Of a stretch of 49,251 nt of DNA, positions 17,907 through 27,630 are shown one piece after another. Origin of the DNA: Hyphomicrobiales bacterium (GTDB taxonomy: Bacteria > Pseudomonadota > Alphaproteobacteria > Rhizobiales > Beijerinckiaceae); assembly GCA_019247605.1 (NCBI GenBank), contig JAFBAS010000133.1:1-49251 (forward strand). The letters run 5' to 3'. Every line of letters starts with the position of its first letter. Position 1 is the stretch's first letter. The notes under the pieces were generated by a model. It saw only the letters and a program-made list of their open reading frames with translations. It did no database searches and was not told the origin of the DNA. Position numbers and translations under genes: made by a program.

Positions 17907-18719
17907 ATGAATTGCGTCAGGAACGTCGCGGCCGCATTGGTGCCTCTCGCCTTTGCACTTTACCTCACACCATGCGCACGCGCTCAGAGCCGGGTCATGG
18001 AGATCGTCGGAACCGGTGACGGCATCGATGTTCTTCGCATGGTCGGCGCGAGCTTCATGGAACAGGAGAGTTCGGTGCGCATCGATGTGACGCCCAGCAT
18101 CGGCTCGGGAGGCGGCATCGCGGCTGTCGGGGCTGGCAAGGCGGTGCTCGGTCGCGTCGCTCGCGAGCTGACGGCCGCCGAAGCGGCTTCCGGCATCGTC
18201 TACAAGCCGATCGCGCGCTTGCCTTCCGCCTTCTTCGTCAATGCTGCCGCCGGCGTCTCCTCGCTGAGCCACGAGCAGCTTCTCGACGTTTACGCCGGGC
18301 GCGTCACCAATTGGCGCGCGCTGGGCGGGGCCGATCAGCGCATTCGCGTCGTGCGCCGGGAAGACGCGGACAGCACGCTGACGGTGCTGCGGGCCAGCAT
18401 GCCGGGGTGGCGGGATCTGGAGATCACCGAGAAATCAAAGACGGCGACGACGACTCAAGAAGCGGTCGACACGGTGCGCGAGGTCGCCGGCGCGATCGGC
18501 TTTGGGCCCTTCTCGAAGCCGCTCGAGCAAGGCCTCACAGTGCTGCGGATCGACGGTCGCTATCCGACTGATCCCGACTATCCGTCAAGCGTGGTGCTCG
18601 CGTTGATCTACATGAAGGGAATGCAAAATCCCGACGCTTTCGACTTCATCAAATTCGTCGAGAGTTCCAGGGCCCGCGACGCCATCGCGAGCCTCGGCAG
18701 CGTCCCAGTGACGCCGTAG
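17907..18719 (+). CDS. Orphan PstS-like periplasmic substrate-binding protein
   Basis: This is a 270-residue type II periplasmic binding protein of the phosphate-binding (PstS-like) family. A Sec signal (MNCVRNVAAALVPLAFALYL..., cleavage near ARA) is followed by GTGDGIDVLRMVGASF and the ligand loop PSIGSGGGIAAVGAGKAVLG. YAGRVTNWRALGG is the classic PstS-family segment. No pstC, pstA, pstB or phoU is nearby, so it is not part of a transport operon here. Because it is divergent from a membrane GGDEF-EAL protein with a large periplasmic domain, a sensing role like NspS with MbaA is plausible; this is inference. The 292-base intergenic region shows no other gene. Confidence 0.85.
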   Translation: MNCVRNVAAALVPLAFALYLTPCARAQSRVMEIVGTGDGIDVLRMVGASFMEQESSVRIDVTPSIGSGGGIAAVGAGKAVLGRVARELTAAEAASGIVYKPIARLPSAFFVNAAAGVSSLSHEQLLDVYAGRVTNWRALGGADQRIRVVRREDADSTLTVLRASMPGWRDLEITEKSKTATTTQEAVDTVREVAGAIGFGPFSKPLEQGLTVLRIDGRYPTDPDYPSSVVLALIYMKGMQNPDAFDFIKFVESSRARDAIASLGSVPVTP

Positions 18720-18752
18720 GCTGCTGCAGACCAAAGCTGCGCGCGCTTCGTC

Positions 18753-19757
18753 TCAACGCTCGCGCGGCCCGAAAAGCTCGAGACCCTGCCATTTGCGCAT
18801 GAACCTGTCGGCCAGCGACGCGGTTCGGACGCTCGCCAGGAACGGGTCGGCGAAGCAGCGCGCATGAGCATCGAGTGCCTTCGATTTGATCGCATCCACA
18901 AGGCCGATCGGACCGGCGACGTGGACCGTGTCCTCGAGGCCGAGGAGCGGCAGGTAATGGGTCGGCAACCCACGTTTCACGCTGTTGGACGCCCCTCTCT
19001 CGGAAGTCGCGATCACCTCGCGCACGCCGTCCTGGACCAGCCAATCAAGAGCAGCCCGCATATAGAGATCTTCGGCGTCGCGGCTGCCCGCAATGACGAT
19101 GAGATCGCGCTCGCGCTGGTTGGTGCGCGCGCCGTGCGCCAGCGCCCAGATCGGCGCCCATCCGGCCCCGCCGGAGACCAGGATGAGCGGGCCGTTCCCT
19201 TCGCGAAGATAAGCATTTCCGAAAGGCCCCTGCACATGGGCCGCGTGCCCGGGCTTGATGGTTTCGCCAAGCGCGCGCGACACCAGTCCATCCGGCAAGC
19301 GCCTGATGTGAAAGACGAGCTCCCCCTCCTTTCTCGATCCGTCAAGGCGGCAAGTGGGGCTGAATTCGCGTGCGGGAAATCCGGAAAGCTTCAAGCGGAC
19401 GTACTGGCCCGGCCGAAATTCGAGGGGTGAGCTTGTCGTCATCACCACCTCCAAGATCTGCGGTGAAAGCGAGTTGATTTCCGTGATGATGCCCGCACGC
19501 TTGACGGGCATCGGCAACTCCTCGAACTCGATCTTCGCCTCGCCCGACACGGTCGCTTGGCATGCGAGAACGGTGCGGCCCTGGGCCGTTCCGTGATCAT
19601 CGACAGATCCCGACACCACCGTCACCCGGCAGCTTTGGCATTGTCCGGAGCGGCAATCCTGCGGGATGAGCAGCGAGCCGCCGAGCGCGGCGTCGATCAG
19701 CGTTTCACCGATGTTGGCTTCCAAAGGCTTGCCGTTGAACGCAAGCTGACAACGCAT
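18753..19757 (-). CDS. 2Fe-2S ferredoxin/FAD/NAD oxidoreductase (phenol-hydroxylase-reductase-like)
   Basis: This is a cytoplasmic electron-transfer flavoprotein of 334 residues. The N-terminal plant-type 2Fe-2S domain has Cys35, Cys40, Cys43 and Cys66 (DCRSGQCQSC...LAC). An FAD domain with REFSPT, a Phe variant of the usual RxYS motif, follows, and then an NAD-binding domain (ILVSGGAGWAPIWALA). Relatives pass electrons from NADH to oxygenases or dehydratases. No oxygenase lies nearby. Instead the gene follows, by 21 bases on the same strand, a gene for a membrane cytochrome b561/EB_dh fusion, which suggests that NADH electrons enter a membrane cytochrome. The Cys spacing and domain order are seen; the partner is inferred. 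Confidence 0.88.
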   Translation of the reverse strand: MRCQLAFNGKPLEANIGETLIDAALGGSLLIPQDCRSGQCQSCRVTVVSGSVDDHGTAQGRTVLACQATVSGEAKIEFEELPMPVKRAGIITEINSLSPQILEVVMTTSSPLEFRPGQYVRLKLSGFPAREFSPTCRLDGSRKEGELVFHIRRLPDGLVSRALGETIKPGHAAHVQGPFGNAYLREGNGPLILVSGGAGWAPIWALAHGARTNQRERDLIVIAGSRDAEDLYMRAALDWLVQDGVREVIATSERGASNSVKRGLPTHYLPLLGLEDTVHVAGPIGLVDAIKSKALDAHARCFADPFLASVRTASLADRFMRKWQGLELFGPRER

Positions 19758-19778
19758 ACGCCTACTCGCTGCTCGAGC

Positions 19779-21524
19779 TCATTCCTGGGTGGTGACGCGC
19801 ACCGCGCGAGAATGCACGGTATGGCGCGTCTGGGTGTGGTCGAACACGGCGACCCACATGTAGAGGTCATGCCCGGGCACAAAATCTTTGTCGTATTTCC
19901 CACCGCTCTTGAGCTTGCGCTCCGTGATGAGCGTCCAATGCCCATCGCGCCACTTTGCGGCCCCCCGAATTTCGCCGCGCTCGCCCTCATAATCGCCGGT
20001 GATGATCACGCCGGGAAGCACGGTGCCGACGGGAATCTTTGCGTCGGCCTGCGGCGTATAAGGCTCGCTCTCTTCCGCGAACATGTACCAGCGCCCGTTC
20101 TCGTCATCGCTGCTGTTCGGGTCGAGGTCATATTTGCCGAGCGCTGCGACCTGCGCCTTCCAATCCTTGGGCAGGCGAAGGATGGTCGCGGGGCCTTGAT
20201 GATCCTTGCGAATGAATTTGAAGTTGTACGAGTAGGACGAGCGGCCCGGTGCATTCCAATAGCCGCCCTGATAGCGCGCATCGTAATTCGCCTCGTCTTG
20301 TGTCGGCTCATAGGGAGGGCCGATGTATTGATTGTCGACCCAGCCGAGGAGGCCGCCGCGCGAGGCCTTCCATTGCCACATGCTGATGTAGCTCCCGTCG
20401 GTCGTGAAATGAAAGCCCCGCCCGTTCAAAGGCGAGGGCTTGTCAGCTGGAAGCGGGTGAGGACCGAGCGAAGTGGCACCCGAACCGCCAAGCGAAGGGT
20501 TGTCGGAGAAGATGACGGCGATCTTGTCTTCGTAGAAATCAACAGCGTCCTGGTTTGCGGTATTCGGGTCGAGCGGGTACCAGCCATCCTCCTTCTTGAT
20601 GATCGGAATGCGGCGCAAAGAACGCGTCGGATCCTCCCAACGGAACGCGAAATAGACGTTCTCTCCATCGTGCACGGCGCGCACCTCGACGAGGGATTCG
20701 CCCGTTCCGCCGAGATTGGCGCCTTGCTGTGTATGGATGAACACGGGCCGCGCGCGCGCCCACACGGGATCGTCGAGGAGCGCTTCGAGCTTTGGGCCTG
20801 CGCTCACATGGCTGATCACCAAAGTATCGCGCGTGATCCAATCGAGACCGGCAACGAGCGCGGCGAACAGCACACCAACACCCATCGCGATGAGAAGCGG
20901 CTTCGGCCGCACCGCCCTCGTCAAGACGAGGCGCTGCGGGCGAAACACGCGGAACACTTGCCACCACCCTCCTTGGAGATAATGGCCCAGCACATGGACG
21001 AAGATGTAGGCCAGTCCCACAAAGGCAGCGGTCGAGTGCAGATAATCCCACCAGCCGCCATATCCGAGATAAAGGATTGCTCCCGTGCCGGTCAGGAAGG
21101 CAACGAGCGCGTAGAGAAACCAGTGCAATGCGACATTCACCGCGCCCCATTTCATTGAGGCAGGTGCCGGCATCGAGAGCACGCGCGTCTTTTTCAGGCT
21201 GTTGCGGGACGCAAGCCCACTGCGCTTGACATAGACCAAGTAAGCCGAGGCGCAAAAGAAGAGAGTCAAGCCCGCAAGAAAATGCCAACTCCAAATCTCG
21301 CCCTGCGGCAGGATGGGCGAAAGCCATTTCGATACAGGTGCATCAAGTGCGTCGGCCGCGATCCGAACGCCCGTGAACAGGCTCACGATGAAGGCGGTCG
21401 CGGTTACCCAATGAAGCGTGAGGGTGCCGACATCGGTGCGCGGGGGGGCATTTGCGGGAGTCGAGCGGGCTCCTGCCTCCTCCATGATGGCGTTCCCATC
21501 CCGTCGCCCGACCGCCTCATCCAT
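19779..21524 (-). CDS. Cytochrome b561-type membrane domain fused to an ethylbenzene-dehydrogenase-like heme-binding domain
   Basis: This 581-residue fusion starts at ATG 21524 (MDEAVGRRD). Five hydrophobic helices lie at about 36-56, 79-99, 127-152, 160-182 and 210-228. Intramembrane His residues (38, 81, 134, 163, 177, 181) are typical of a diheme b-type cytochrome. From about 245 to 575 follows a soluble, probably periplasmic domain resembling the EB_dh family, the heme-b gamma subunit of ethylbenzene or DMSO dehydrogenases. The molybdenum and Fe-S subunits that normally accompany such a domain are missing. The downstream ferredoxin-type reductase is the likely electron donor. Upstream residues to 21626 are open but unlike protein. 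The final acceptor or substrate is unknown. Confidence 0.8.
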   Translation of the reverse strand: MDEAVGRRDGNAIMEEAGARSTPANAPPRTDVGTLTLHWVTATAFIVSLFTGVRIAADALDAPVSKWLSPILPQGEIWSWHFLAGLTLFFCASAYLVYVKRSGLASRNSLKKTRVLSMPAPASMKWGAVNVALHWFLYALVAFLTGTGAILYLGYGGWWDYLHSTAAFVGLAYIFVHVLGHYLQGGWWQVFRVFRPQRLVLTRAVRPKPLLIAMGVGVLFAALVAGLDWITRDTLVISHVSAGPKLEALLDDPVWARARPVFIHTQQGANLGGTGESLVEVRAVHDGENVYFAFRWEDPTRSLRRIPIIKKEDGWYPLDPNTANQDAVDFYEDKIAVIFSDNPSLGGSGATSLGPHPLPADKPSPLNGRGFHFTTDGSYISMWQWKASRGGLLGWVDNQYIGPPYEPTQDEANYDARYQGGYWNAPGRSSYSYNFKFIRKDHQGPATILRLPKDWKAQVAALGKYDLDPNSSDDENGRWYMFAEESEPYTPQADAKIPVGTVLPGVIITGDYEGERGEIRGAAKWRDGHWTLITERKLKSGGKYDKDFVPGHDLYMWVAVFDHTQTRHTVHSRAVRVTTQE

Positions 21525-21704
21525 ATTTGGGCCCCTCTCCACGCAAAAGCTCGACTCTGGCCCACCTGGGGTTGCAGGGCGAGCAAACAATCGCGCAAGT
21601 TTATAACAAAATTTATGGATTTGCACGCCTGAGGCAAAGCCGCTTATCTTTGCTGCGAGACGTTTGCCGACCGGCCTGACCGAAGCCGATGCCTTACCTT
21701 CAGC

Positions 21705-24700
21705 TCAAGCTGCCGGCCGTTCTTCTGCCGCACTCAAAATATCCGGTGGGCTTTCCGGCGAGCGGGTCCTCGTGGCTGATGCTTTCTCTCGTAGCCATTG
21801 GAACACCACATACAGCATCGGCACGATGAAGATGCCGAAGATGGAAGCGGCAAGCATGCCACCGAAGACCGGCGTGCCGACGGCGCGCCGGCTGGTCGCG
21901 CCGGCTCCGGACGCGACGACAAGCGGCAAGAGGCCGAGAATGAAGGCGAAGCTCGTCATCATCACAGGACGAAAGCGAAGGCGCGCGCCGGCAACGGCCG
22001 ATTCGAGGATCGATTGGCCCTCTCGCCGCCGGTCCACCGCAAAGGCGACGATGAGGATGCCGTTCTTGGCGGCGAGCGCGACGAGCACGACGAGGCCGAT
22101 CTGTGAATACACGTCGAAGCTGCGCCCGCTCAACACCACGGAGGCGACGGCGCCCAGGACGCCGACGCTCACGGACAGAAGCACCGGAATCGGTATGTTC
22201 CAGCTCTCGTAAAGCGCGACCAGGAAAAGATAGGCGAAAAGAAGCGCGAGACCGAGCACGATGCCACCTCCACCAGCGGCCTTTTCCTGAAGCGCCGTCG
22301 CGGTCCATTCGTAGCTGTAGCCGGCGGGCAGCGTCGCCGAGATGCGCTGCATCGCGTCGAGCGCCTGCCCCGAACTGAAGCCGGGCCTGGGAGCACCATT
22401 GATGACGGCGGCGCGAAAACCGTTGTAGCGCACGAGAAGCTGCGGACCCTGGACAAGGCGAGGCTGCGCCAGGGCGCGCATCGGCACCATGGAACCTGCG
22501 GAATTGCGTACGTAAATCTTGCCGATGTCGTCGGTGGACATGCGGAAGGGCGTCTCGGCCTGGATGTTCACCTGCCAAGTGCGGCCGAAAACGTTGAAGT
22601 CGTTCACGTAGTATCCGCCGAGCGTCGATTGCAGCGCGTTGAAGATGTCGCTGATCTTGACGCCAAGGACTTGTGCCTTGTCGCGATCGATGTCGAGATA
22701 GATTTGCGGCGTATCGGCGGCGAAGGTGCTGAACACGCCCGCGAGCTCGGGCTGCTGATTCGCGGTGACCAGCAGGCCGCGCATGGTCGCGGCAATATCC
22801 GCCGGCGGCTGACCTTGAAGGGCCTCCATCACATACTGGAAACCTCCGGTGTTACCAAGTCCGAGGATCGGAGGGAGGTTGAAGGGAAAGACGATCGCTT
22901 GACGAACGGAAGCAAGCTCTGGCCTGAGCTTTTGGATGATGGCGCCCGCGCCTTGCGCAGGGTCGGTCCGCTGTTCGTATGGCTTGAGGCGGATGACAAA
23001 GAACGCTTGGTTGGACGCGGCAAGCCCGTCAATGAAGTCATAACCTACGACCGACAGCACGCCTTCGACTCCCGGAACCGGCTTGATGATCTCTTCCACC
23101 TGCTTCACGACATCCTCGGTGCGGTTGATGGAAGCGCCTTCCGGCAGACGCATGGCGGCGAAGAAGGCGCCTTGGTCTTCTTCGGGCAGGAAGCTTTGCG
23201 GCGTCCTCTCGAAAAGGAACGCCGAGGCCGCCATGACACCAAGGACAAGCACCACCCCGATCGTCGCGACGCGCACGAGCCGGGCTACGATCCCGGCAAA
23301 GCCGTCGCGCGCCCGATCGATGCTGCCGAGCACGTAACGCATCGGGCCACGCGCGGCCTTTCCGCGCTTGATCAGGATCGAGCAAAGCGCCGGGCTCAGC
23401 GTAAGTGCGTTGAGGGCGGAGATTAGCATCGAGACCGACACCGCAACCGCGAATTGTCGAAAGAGCTGGCCGCTGATTCCCGGAATGAAGGCGACGGGCA
23501 CGAAGACTGAAAGCAGGACGAGCGTGATGGCGATGATCGGGGCCGTAATCTCGGCCATCGCCACCTTGGTCGCTTCAGGGACCGAAAGCTCGGGCTTCTC
23601 CTCGACGACGCGTTCCACGTTTTCGATGACGACGATCGCATCGTCGACCACGATGCCGATGGCGAGCACGAGGGCAAGCAGGGACACGGTGTTCGCCGTG
23701 TAGCCGATGAGAAGCATCACGGCGAAAGTGCCGATGATCGAGACGGGAACCGCGATGAGCGGAATGAGCGTCGTGCGAAGCTTTCCGAGGAACAGGAACA
23801 CGACGATGCCGACGAGCACGAAAGCTTCGCCGAGCGTCCACACGACCTCCTCGATGGTGGCGGTGACGAAAACCGTGGTGTCGAAGAATACCGTGTAGGC
23901 GAGATCGTTCGGAAAGCGCTTGGCAAGGTCATTCATCGCCTGCTTGACCGCCTTGGTCACCTGGACCGCATTCGCTCCCGGCGATTGATAGATGCCGATC
24001 GAGGCACCCGGCGCTCCGTTGTAACGCGTGAACCGGTCGGAGGACTTCGCGCCGAGCTCAACGCGCGCCACGTCCTTGATGCGCACGACCGAGCCGCCTG
24101 GATTCGTGCGCAAAACGATGTTCGCGAATTCCTCCGGCTTTGTCAGTCTGCCCTGCGTCTTGATGGTGAACTGAAGCTGCTGTTCGTTGGCGACCGGAGC
24201 GGCGCCGATGCGGCCAAGCGCGGCCTGGATGTTCTGATTCTGCACCGCGGTGATTATGTCGCTCGGCGTGAGGCTGAGCGCCGTCATCCGATCGGGATCG
24301 AGCCAGATGCGCAAGGAATAATCGAGAGGGCCGAATAGGCTCGCCTGGCCGACGCCATTGATGCGCGACAAGGTGTCGATCACGTTGATCGTCGCGTAAT
24401 TGGAGAGGTAGAGCGAGTCGTAGGTGCCTTTGGGCGAATAGATCTCCAGCACCTGGAGAAGGGCGGCCGATTTCTTGCGAATGGTGAGACCTTGCCGCGT
24501 CACCTCCGCCGGAAGCTGCGGTTGGGCGAGCGACGCACGGTTTTGAACATTGACCGTGTTGATGTCCGGATTGGTGCCGAGGGCGAAGGTGACGTTCAGC
24601 GTGTAGCTGCCATCGGCACCGCTCGTCGACTGGTAGTAAAGGGCATTGTCCACACCGTTGATCTGCTGCTCGATCGGCTGGGCGACGGTCGTCTCCACGA

Positions 24701-24869
24701 CTTCCGCATCGGCGCCGGGATAGTTCGCCGTCAGCGTCACTTGCGGCGGCACGATCTCCGGAAATTGCGCGACCGGAATGGCCGTAATGGCGATGAGGCC
24801 GGCAAGCGTGATGACGATGGAGATGACGAAGGCAAGACGCGGTCGATCGACGAAGAGAGAAGAGATCAC
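21705..24869 (-). CDS. RND multidrug efflux permease (AcrB/MexF, HAE1 family)
   Basis: This inner-membrane proton antiporter has 1,054 residues, the usual size. Seen: the typical N-terminus ([20 protein letters not shown]), porter-domain motifs, Asp409-Asp410 in helix 4 ([16 protein letters not shown]) and the relay Lys in [14 protein letters not shown]. It works with the periplasmic adaptor encoded three bases upstream. No outer-membrane channel gene is in the operon, so the pump must borrow one. No adjacent TetR or LysR regulator is visible. Confidence 0.96.
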   Translation of the reverse strand: MISSLFVDRPRLAFVISIVITLAGLIAITAIPVAQFPEIVPPQVTLTANYPGADAEVVETTVAQPIEQQINGVDNALYYQSTSGADGSYTLNVTFALGTNPDINTVNVQNRASLAQPQLPAEVTRQGLTIRKKSAALLQVLEIYSPKGTYDSLYLSNYATINVIDTLSRINGVGQASLFGPLDYSLRIWLDPDRMTALSLTPSDIITAVQNQNIQAALGRIGAAPVANEQQLQFTIKTQGRLTKPEEFANIVLRTNPGGSVVRIKDVARVELGAKSSDRFTRYNGAPGASIGIYQSPGANAVQVTKAVKQAMNDLAKRFPNDLAYTVFFDTTVFVTATIEEVVWTLGEAFVLVGIVVFLFLGKLRTTLIPLIAVPVSIIGTFAVMLLIGYTANTVSLLALVLAIGIVVDDAIVVIENVERVVEEKPELSVPEATKVAMAEITAPIIAITLVLLSVFVPVAFIPGISGQLFRQFAVAVSVSMLISALNALTLSPALCSILIKRGKAARGPMRYVLGSIDRARDGFAGIVARLVRVATIGVVLVLGVMAASAFLFERTPQSFLPEEDQGAFFAAMRLPEGASINRTEDVVKQVEEIIKPVPGVEGVLSVVGYDFIDGLAASNQAFFVIRLKPYEQRTDPAQGAGAIIQKLRPELASVRQAIVFPFNLPPILGLGNTGGFQYVMEALQGQPPADIAATMRGLLVTANQQPELAGVFSTFAADTPQIYLDIDRDKAQVLGVKISDIFNALQSTLGGYYVNDFNVFGRTWQVNIQAETPFRMSTDDIGKIYVRNSAGSMVPMRALAQPRLVQGPQLLVRYNGFRAAVINGAPRPGFSSGQALDAMQRISATLPAGYSYEWTATALQEKAAGGGGIVLGLALLFAYLFLVALYESWNIPIPVLLSVSVGVLGAVASVVLSGRSFDVYSQIGLVVLVALAAKNGILIVAFAVDRRREGQSILESAVAGARLRFRPVMMTSFAFILGLLPLVVASGAGATSRRAVGTPVFGGMLAASIFGIFIVPMLYVVFQWLREKASATRTRSPESPPDILSAAEERPAA

Positions 24870-24872
24870 GCC

Positions 24873-26111
24873 TCAGCCTCCACTGCTCGGCGTGATCAGC
24901 GTGGCATCGACGACCTGCCCTGGCCGCACCTTCTGCACGCCGTCGACGATCACTTTTTCGCCCTGGCGGAGACCGTCCTCGACCACGACGTCCGTGTCGA
25001 CCTGCGGACCCGTCTTGATGCGCTTGAGCTCGACCTTGCGATCGTCATTCACGACGAGCACGTAATTGCCGGCCTGGTCGACCTGCAGCGCGGCTTGCGG
25101 CACCACGAGGCGCTGCTGCTCTTGGCGTTCCTTGACTTCGACCGTCACGAACGCGCCATCGACGAGCTGCCGCTCCGGGTTCGGCAAGGTGGCGCGCATG
25201 AGCAGCGTATCGGTCTGCAGATCGACTTGCGTGTCGGTGTAATTCCACACTCCTGGATGGGGGTATTCCCGCCCGCTCGAGAGGCGCACGAGCACCTCGA
25301 TCTTGATGAGGTGGCCGCTCTCCTGCTTGCGCGCCGTCCTGATGTTGTCGAGCTCGCGCAGGCTTACGGGAAACTGCACATAGATCGGGTCCTGGCTGAC
25401 AATGGTGGCGAGGACGCCGCTCGCCGGATTCACGAGATTGCCTTGCGTGTAGGTGGTAAGTCCGATGCGGCCGTCGATCGGAGCCTTGATGTCGGTATAG
25501 CCCAGGTTCTCCTGGGCGATGGTCACCGAAGCTCGGTTCTGTAGCACGCTCGCTTTCGCGCTTTCGAGATTGGCGCGATTTTGATCGAGGAGCGCCTGTG
25601 GAACCGTTTGGTTCTTCAAGAGCTCCTGACTTCGATTGAAGGCGAGCTCGGCATTCAGCTCTTGCGCCTGTGCCGAGGCGAGATTGGCTTTTGCTTGATC
25701 CAAGGCAGCCTGGTACTGCGTCTTCTCGATCTGAAAGAGCATGTCGCCTGTCTTGACGTCCTGCCCTTCGGTAAACAGGACCTTTTCCAGAAAGCCTTCG
25801 ACGCGCGCGCGAAGCTGCACGACATCAATGGCCTTGATGCGACCCACAAACGAGTAGGAACGCGCGACGCCTTTCATCTCCGCGACGCGGACACCGACAG
25901 CCGGCGGCGGCGAAGCCGCCGTTTGGGCCTGCGGCTTTTCCCCGCAGCCTGCGAGAAGCGCGACGAGCAAAGCACTCGCGACCAACGTGGTTGCGCTTGC
26001 TGCGGTCGCGCGCCCGCCGAAAGCGCCGGACCGCCGGTCTCGTCGCTCGGCGGGACCGAAATCCGTTGCACTGCCGGGGCGCTTGATTGGTGACGTTCCG
26101 AAAAGCCCCAC
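24873..26111 (-). CDS. RND efflux periplasmic adaptor lipoprotein (AcrA/MexE type)
   Basis: This membrane-fusion protein links the RND permease to an outer-membrane channel. Seen: a hydrophobic stretch ending in lipobox LLAGC, the lipoyl-type half VQLRARVEGFLEKVLFTEG, a coiled-coil hairpin rich in Ala, Gln and Leu, then VNPASGVLATIVSQDPIYV and the beta-barrel domain. The open frame reaches a TTG at 26198, but the lipobox lies about 85 residues in from there. The GTG at 26111 after AGGTGG is preferred, and even this leaves a long N-terminus, so the start is doubtful. It ends three bases before the permease start and is clearly co-transcribed. Confidence 0.92.
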   Translation of the reverse strand: MGLFGTSPIKRPGSATDFGPAERRDRRSGAFGGRATAASATTLVASALLVALLAGCGEKPQAQTAASPPPAVGVRVAEMKGVARSYSFVGRIKAIDVVQLRARVEGFLEKVLFTEGQDVKTGDMLFQIEKTQYQAALDQAKANLASAQAQELNAELAFNRSQELLKNQTVPQALLDQNRANLESAKASVLQNRASVTIAQENLGYTDIKAPIDGRIGLTTYTQGNLVNPASGVLATIVSQDPIYVQFPVSLRELDNIRTARKQESGHLIKIEVLVRLSSGREYPHPGVWNYTDTQVDLQTDTLLMRATLPNPERQLVDGAFVTVEVKERQEQQRLVVPQAALQVDQAGNYVLVVNDDRKVELKRIKTGPQVDTDVVVEDGLRQGEKVIVDGVQKVRPGQVVDATLITPSSGG

Positions 26112-26327
26112 GATCCACCTGTTGTGCTGACGCAGAACTTGAGCGTGCTTACCTATTGCTAAACCAAAGGCAGCGACTGTCCAAGTCTTGCCCCGCAAGT
26201 CTAGTATTCATTCGATCACGCCACCACCGCGGTCGGCTCGCCTCGTTGACGCTGTTCCAGAAACGAGTTCTGCGTCGGCGCTGCCCAGCGCAACGGCGAA
26301 GATGCGCGGTGGCCAAAGGACTGTTGG

Positions 26328-27536
26328 CTACTTCCAACTCTCAAACGGACATCCACCTTGATCGAGCGGACGGAAAGCCTTGTCGCCGGGTATCGTGTCC
26401 AGGAGCTTATAATAGTCGTAAGGCCCCTTGCTTTCCGCCGGTGCCTTGACCTCGAAAAGATAAACGTCGTGCACGGCGCGCCCGTCTGGCCTGATGACGA
26501 CCTTTCCGAAAAGCTCGTCCTCGATCGACATTGACTTCATCCGCTCGACGACTTTTTCGCCCTCGATCGTCCCCGTGTCACGGACCGCCCTGAGATAGGC
26601 GAGCGTCGCCGAGTATGTGCCCGCATGATCTTCCGTGGGCATGCGGCCCTGCATCCGTGCACCGAAGCGCTGGCTCCAAGCGCGCGTCTCGTCACTCAGG
26701 TCCCAGTAGAAAGCCTCGACGAATTGCAGCCCCTTTGCAACTGAAAGGCCGAGCGCCTGCACATCCGAAAGCTGGATGAAGAGCGGAGCAATGGTCATCT
26801 GTGGCGTGATGCGGAATTCGTTCGCCTGCTTGATCGCGTTGATCATGTCAGCCCCGGTACTCGCTAGCGCCAGGACCGAAGCGCCAGAAGATTGAGCCGA
26901 GATCAGGGGCGAACTGAAATCGGCCGTACCGAGCGCCGAGCGCACCGCGCCCAACACCTGGCCCCCGCTGGCCGTGAGGGCGGCGCTCGCGTCCCGCTCG
27001 AGCGCCTGGCCGAGCGCATAATCGACCACGAGGAAATACCAGCTCTTGAGGTTGCGCTGCGCAAGCGCTCGCACTGTGCTGTTGGCCTGCACGAACGTGT
27101 CCGTGACCCATTGCACCGTGGTTGGAGCGCACGCCTTTCCGGTGAGGTCCGAAGTGAGCGAGCTCGACGTGAGCGCCGTGCGGTGCTTTTCGCGCATGAG
27201 ATTGGCGACAGCCAGCGCGATCCCCGAATTGGGCAAATCGACGATTGCGGCAACGCCATCCTCGTCGACCCAATGGCGTGCGATGCCAAGCCCGACATCG
27301 GGCTTATTTTGATGATCGGCGGAAACAATTTCTACCTTGAGCCCACCGCTCTCCTTGGCGAAATCCTCGACCGCGAGCTCGGCGGCGACAACGGACCCCT
27401 TTCCGACCTGGTCCGAAAAGGGTCCGCTCATATCGGTGAGAACGCCGATCTTGACGCCATCGGCCGGGATCTCCGCGGGTGCAGGCGAGGCGCAAAGCAG
27501 GAAAAAGAGGAAGAAAGCCGATCGGCACGGTTTCAC
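26328..27536 (-). CDS. Orphan branched-chain-amino-acid-type ABC substrate-binding protein (LivK-like)
   Basis: This is a 402-residue periplasmic binding protein of the Leu/Ile/Val (Peripla_BP_6) family. A Sec signal (MKPCRSAFFLFFLLCASPAPA) precedes VKIGVLTDMSGPFSDQVGKG, the usual family opening. SADHQNKPDVGLGIA and a C-terminal tail with VYLFEVKAP follow. No liv permease or ATPase genes are adjacent, so its membrane partners are elsewhere or it serves another role such as sensing. Members of this expanded family are common as orphans in Rhizobiales. The ligand is not predictable. Confidence 0.88.
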   Translation of the reverse strand: MKPCRSAFFLFFLLCASPAPAEIPADGVKIGVLTDMSGPFSDQVGKGSVVAAELAVEDFAKESGGLKVEIVSADHQNKPDVGLGIARHWVDEDGVAAIVDLPNSGIALAVANLMREKHRTALTSSSLTSDLTGKACAPTTVQWVTDTFVQANSTVRALAQRNLKSWYFLVVDYALGQALERDASAALTASGGQVLGAVRSALGTADFSSPLISAQSSGASVLALASTGADMINAIKQANEFRITPQMTIAPLFIQLSDVQALGLSVAKGLQFVEAFYWDLSDETRAWSQRFGARMQGRMPTEDHAGTYSATLAYLRAVRDTGTIEGEKVVERMKSMSIEDELFGKVVIRPDGRAVHDVYLFEVKAPAESKGPYDYYKLLDTIPGDKAFRPLDQGGCPFESWK

Positions 27537-27630
27537 GTGTTCCTCCTGATCAGCTGGAGACTGTCAACTCGAGTCCCGGCAAGCGCCCTCGCTTATCTTG
27601 CCCTGCGCGCACTCGCATTTTCACGCTCCC

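Noticed and set aside
19557-21158. A 533-residue plus-strand open frame opposite the cytochrome b561/EB_dh gene
   Set aside because: Antisense shadow of a real gene with membrane helices and heme ligands on the other strand.
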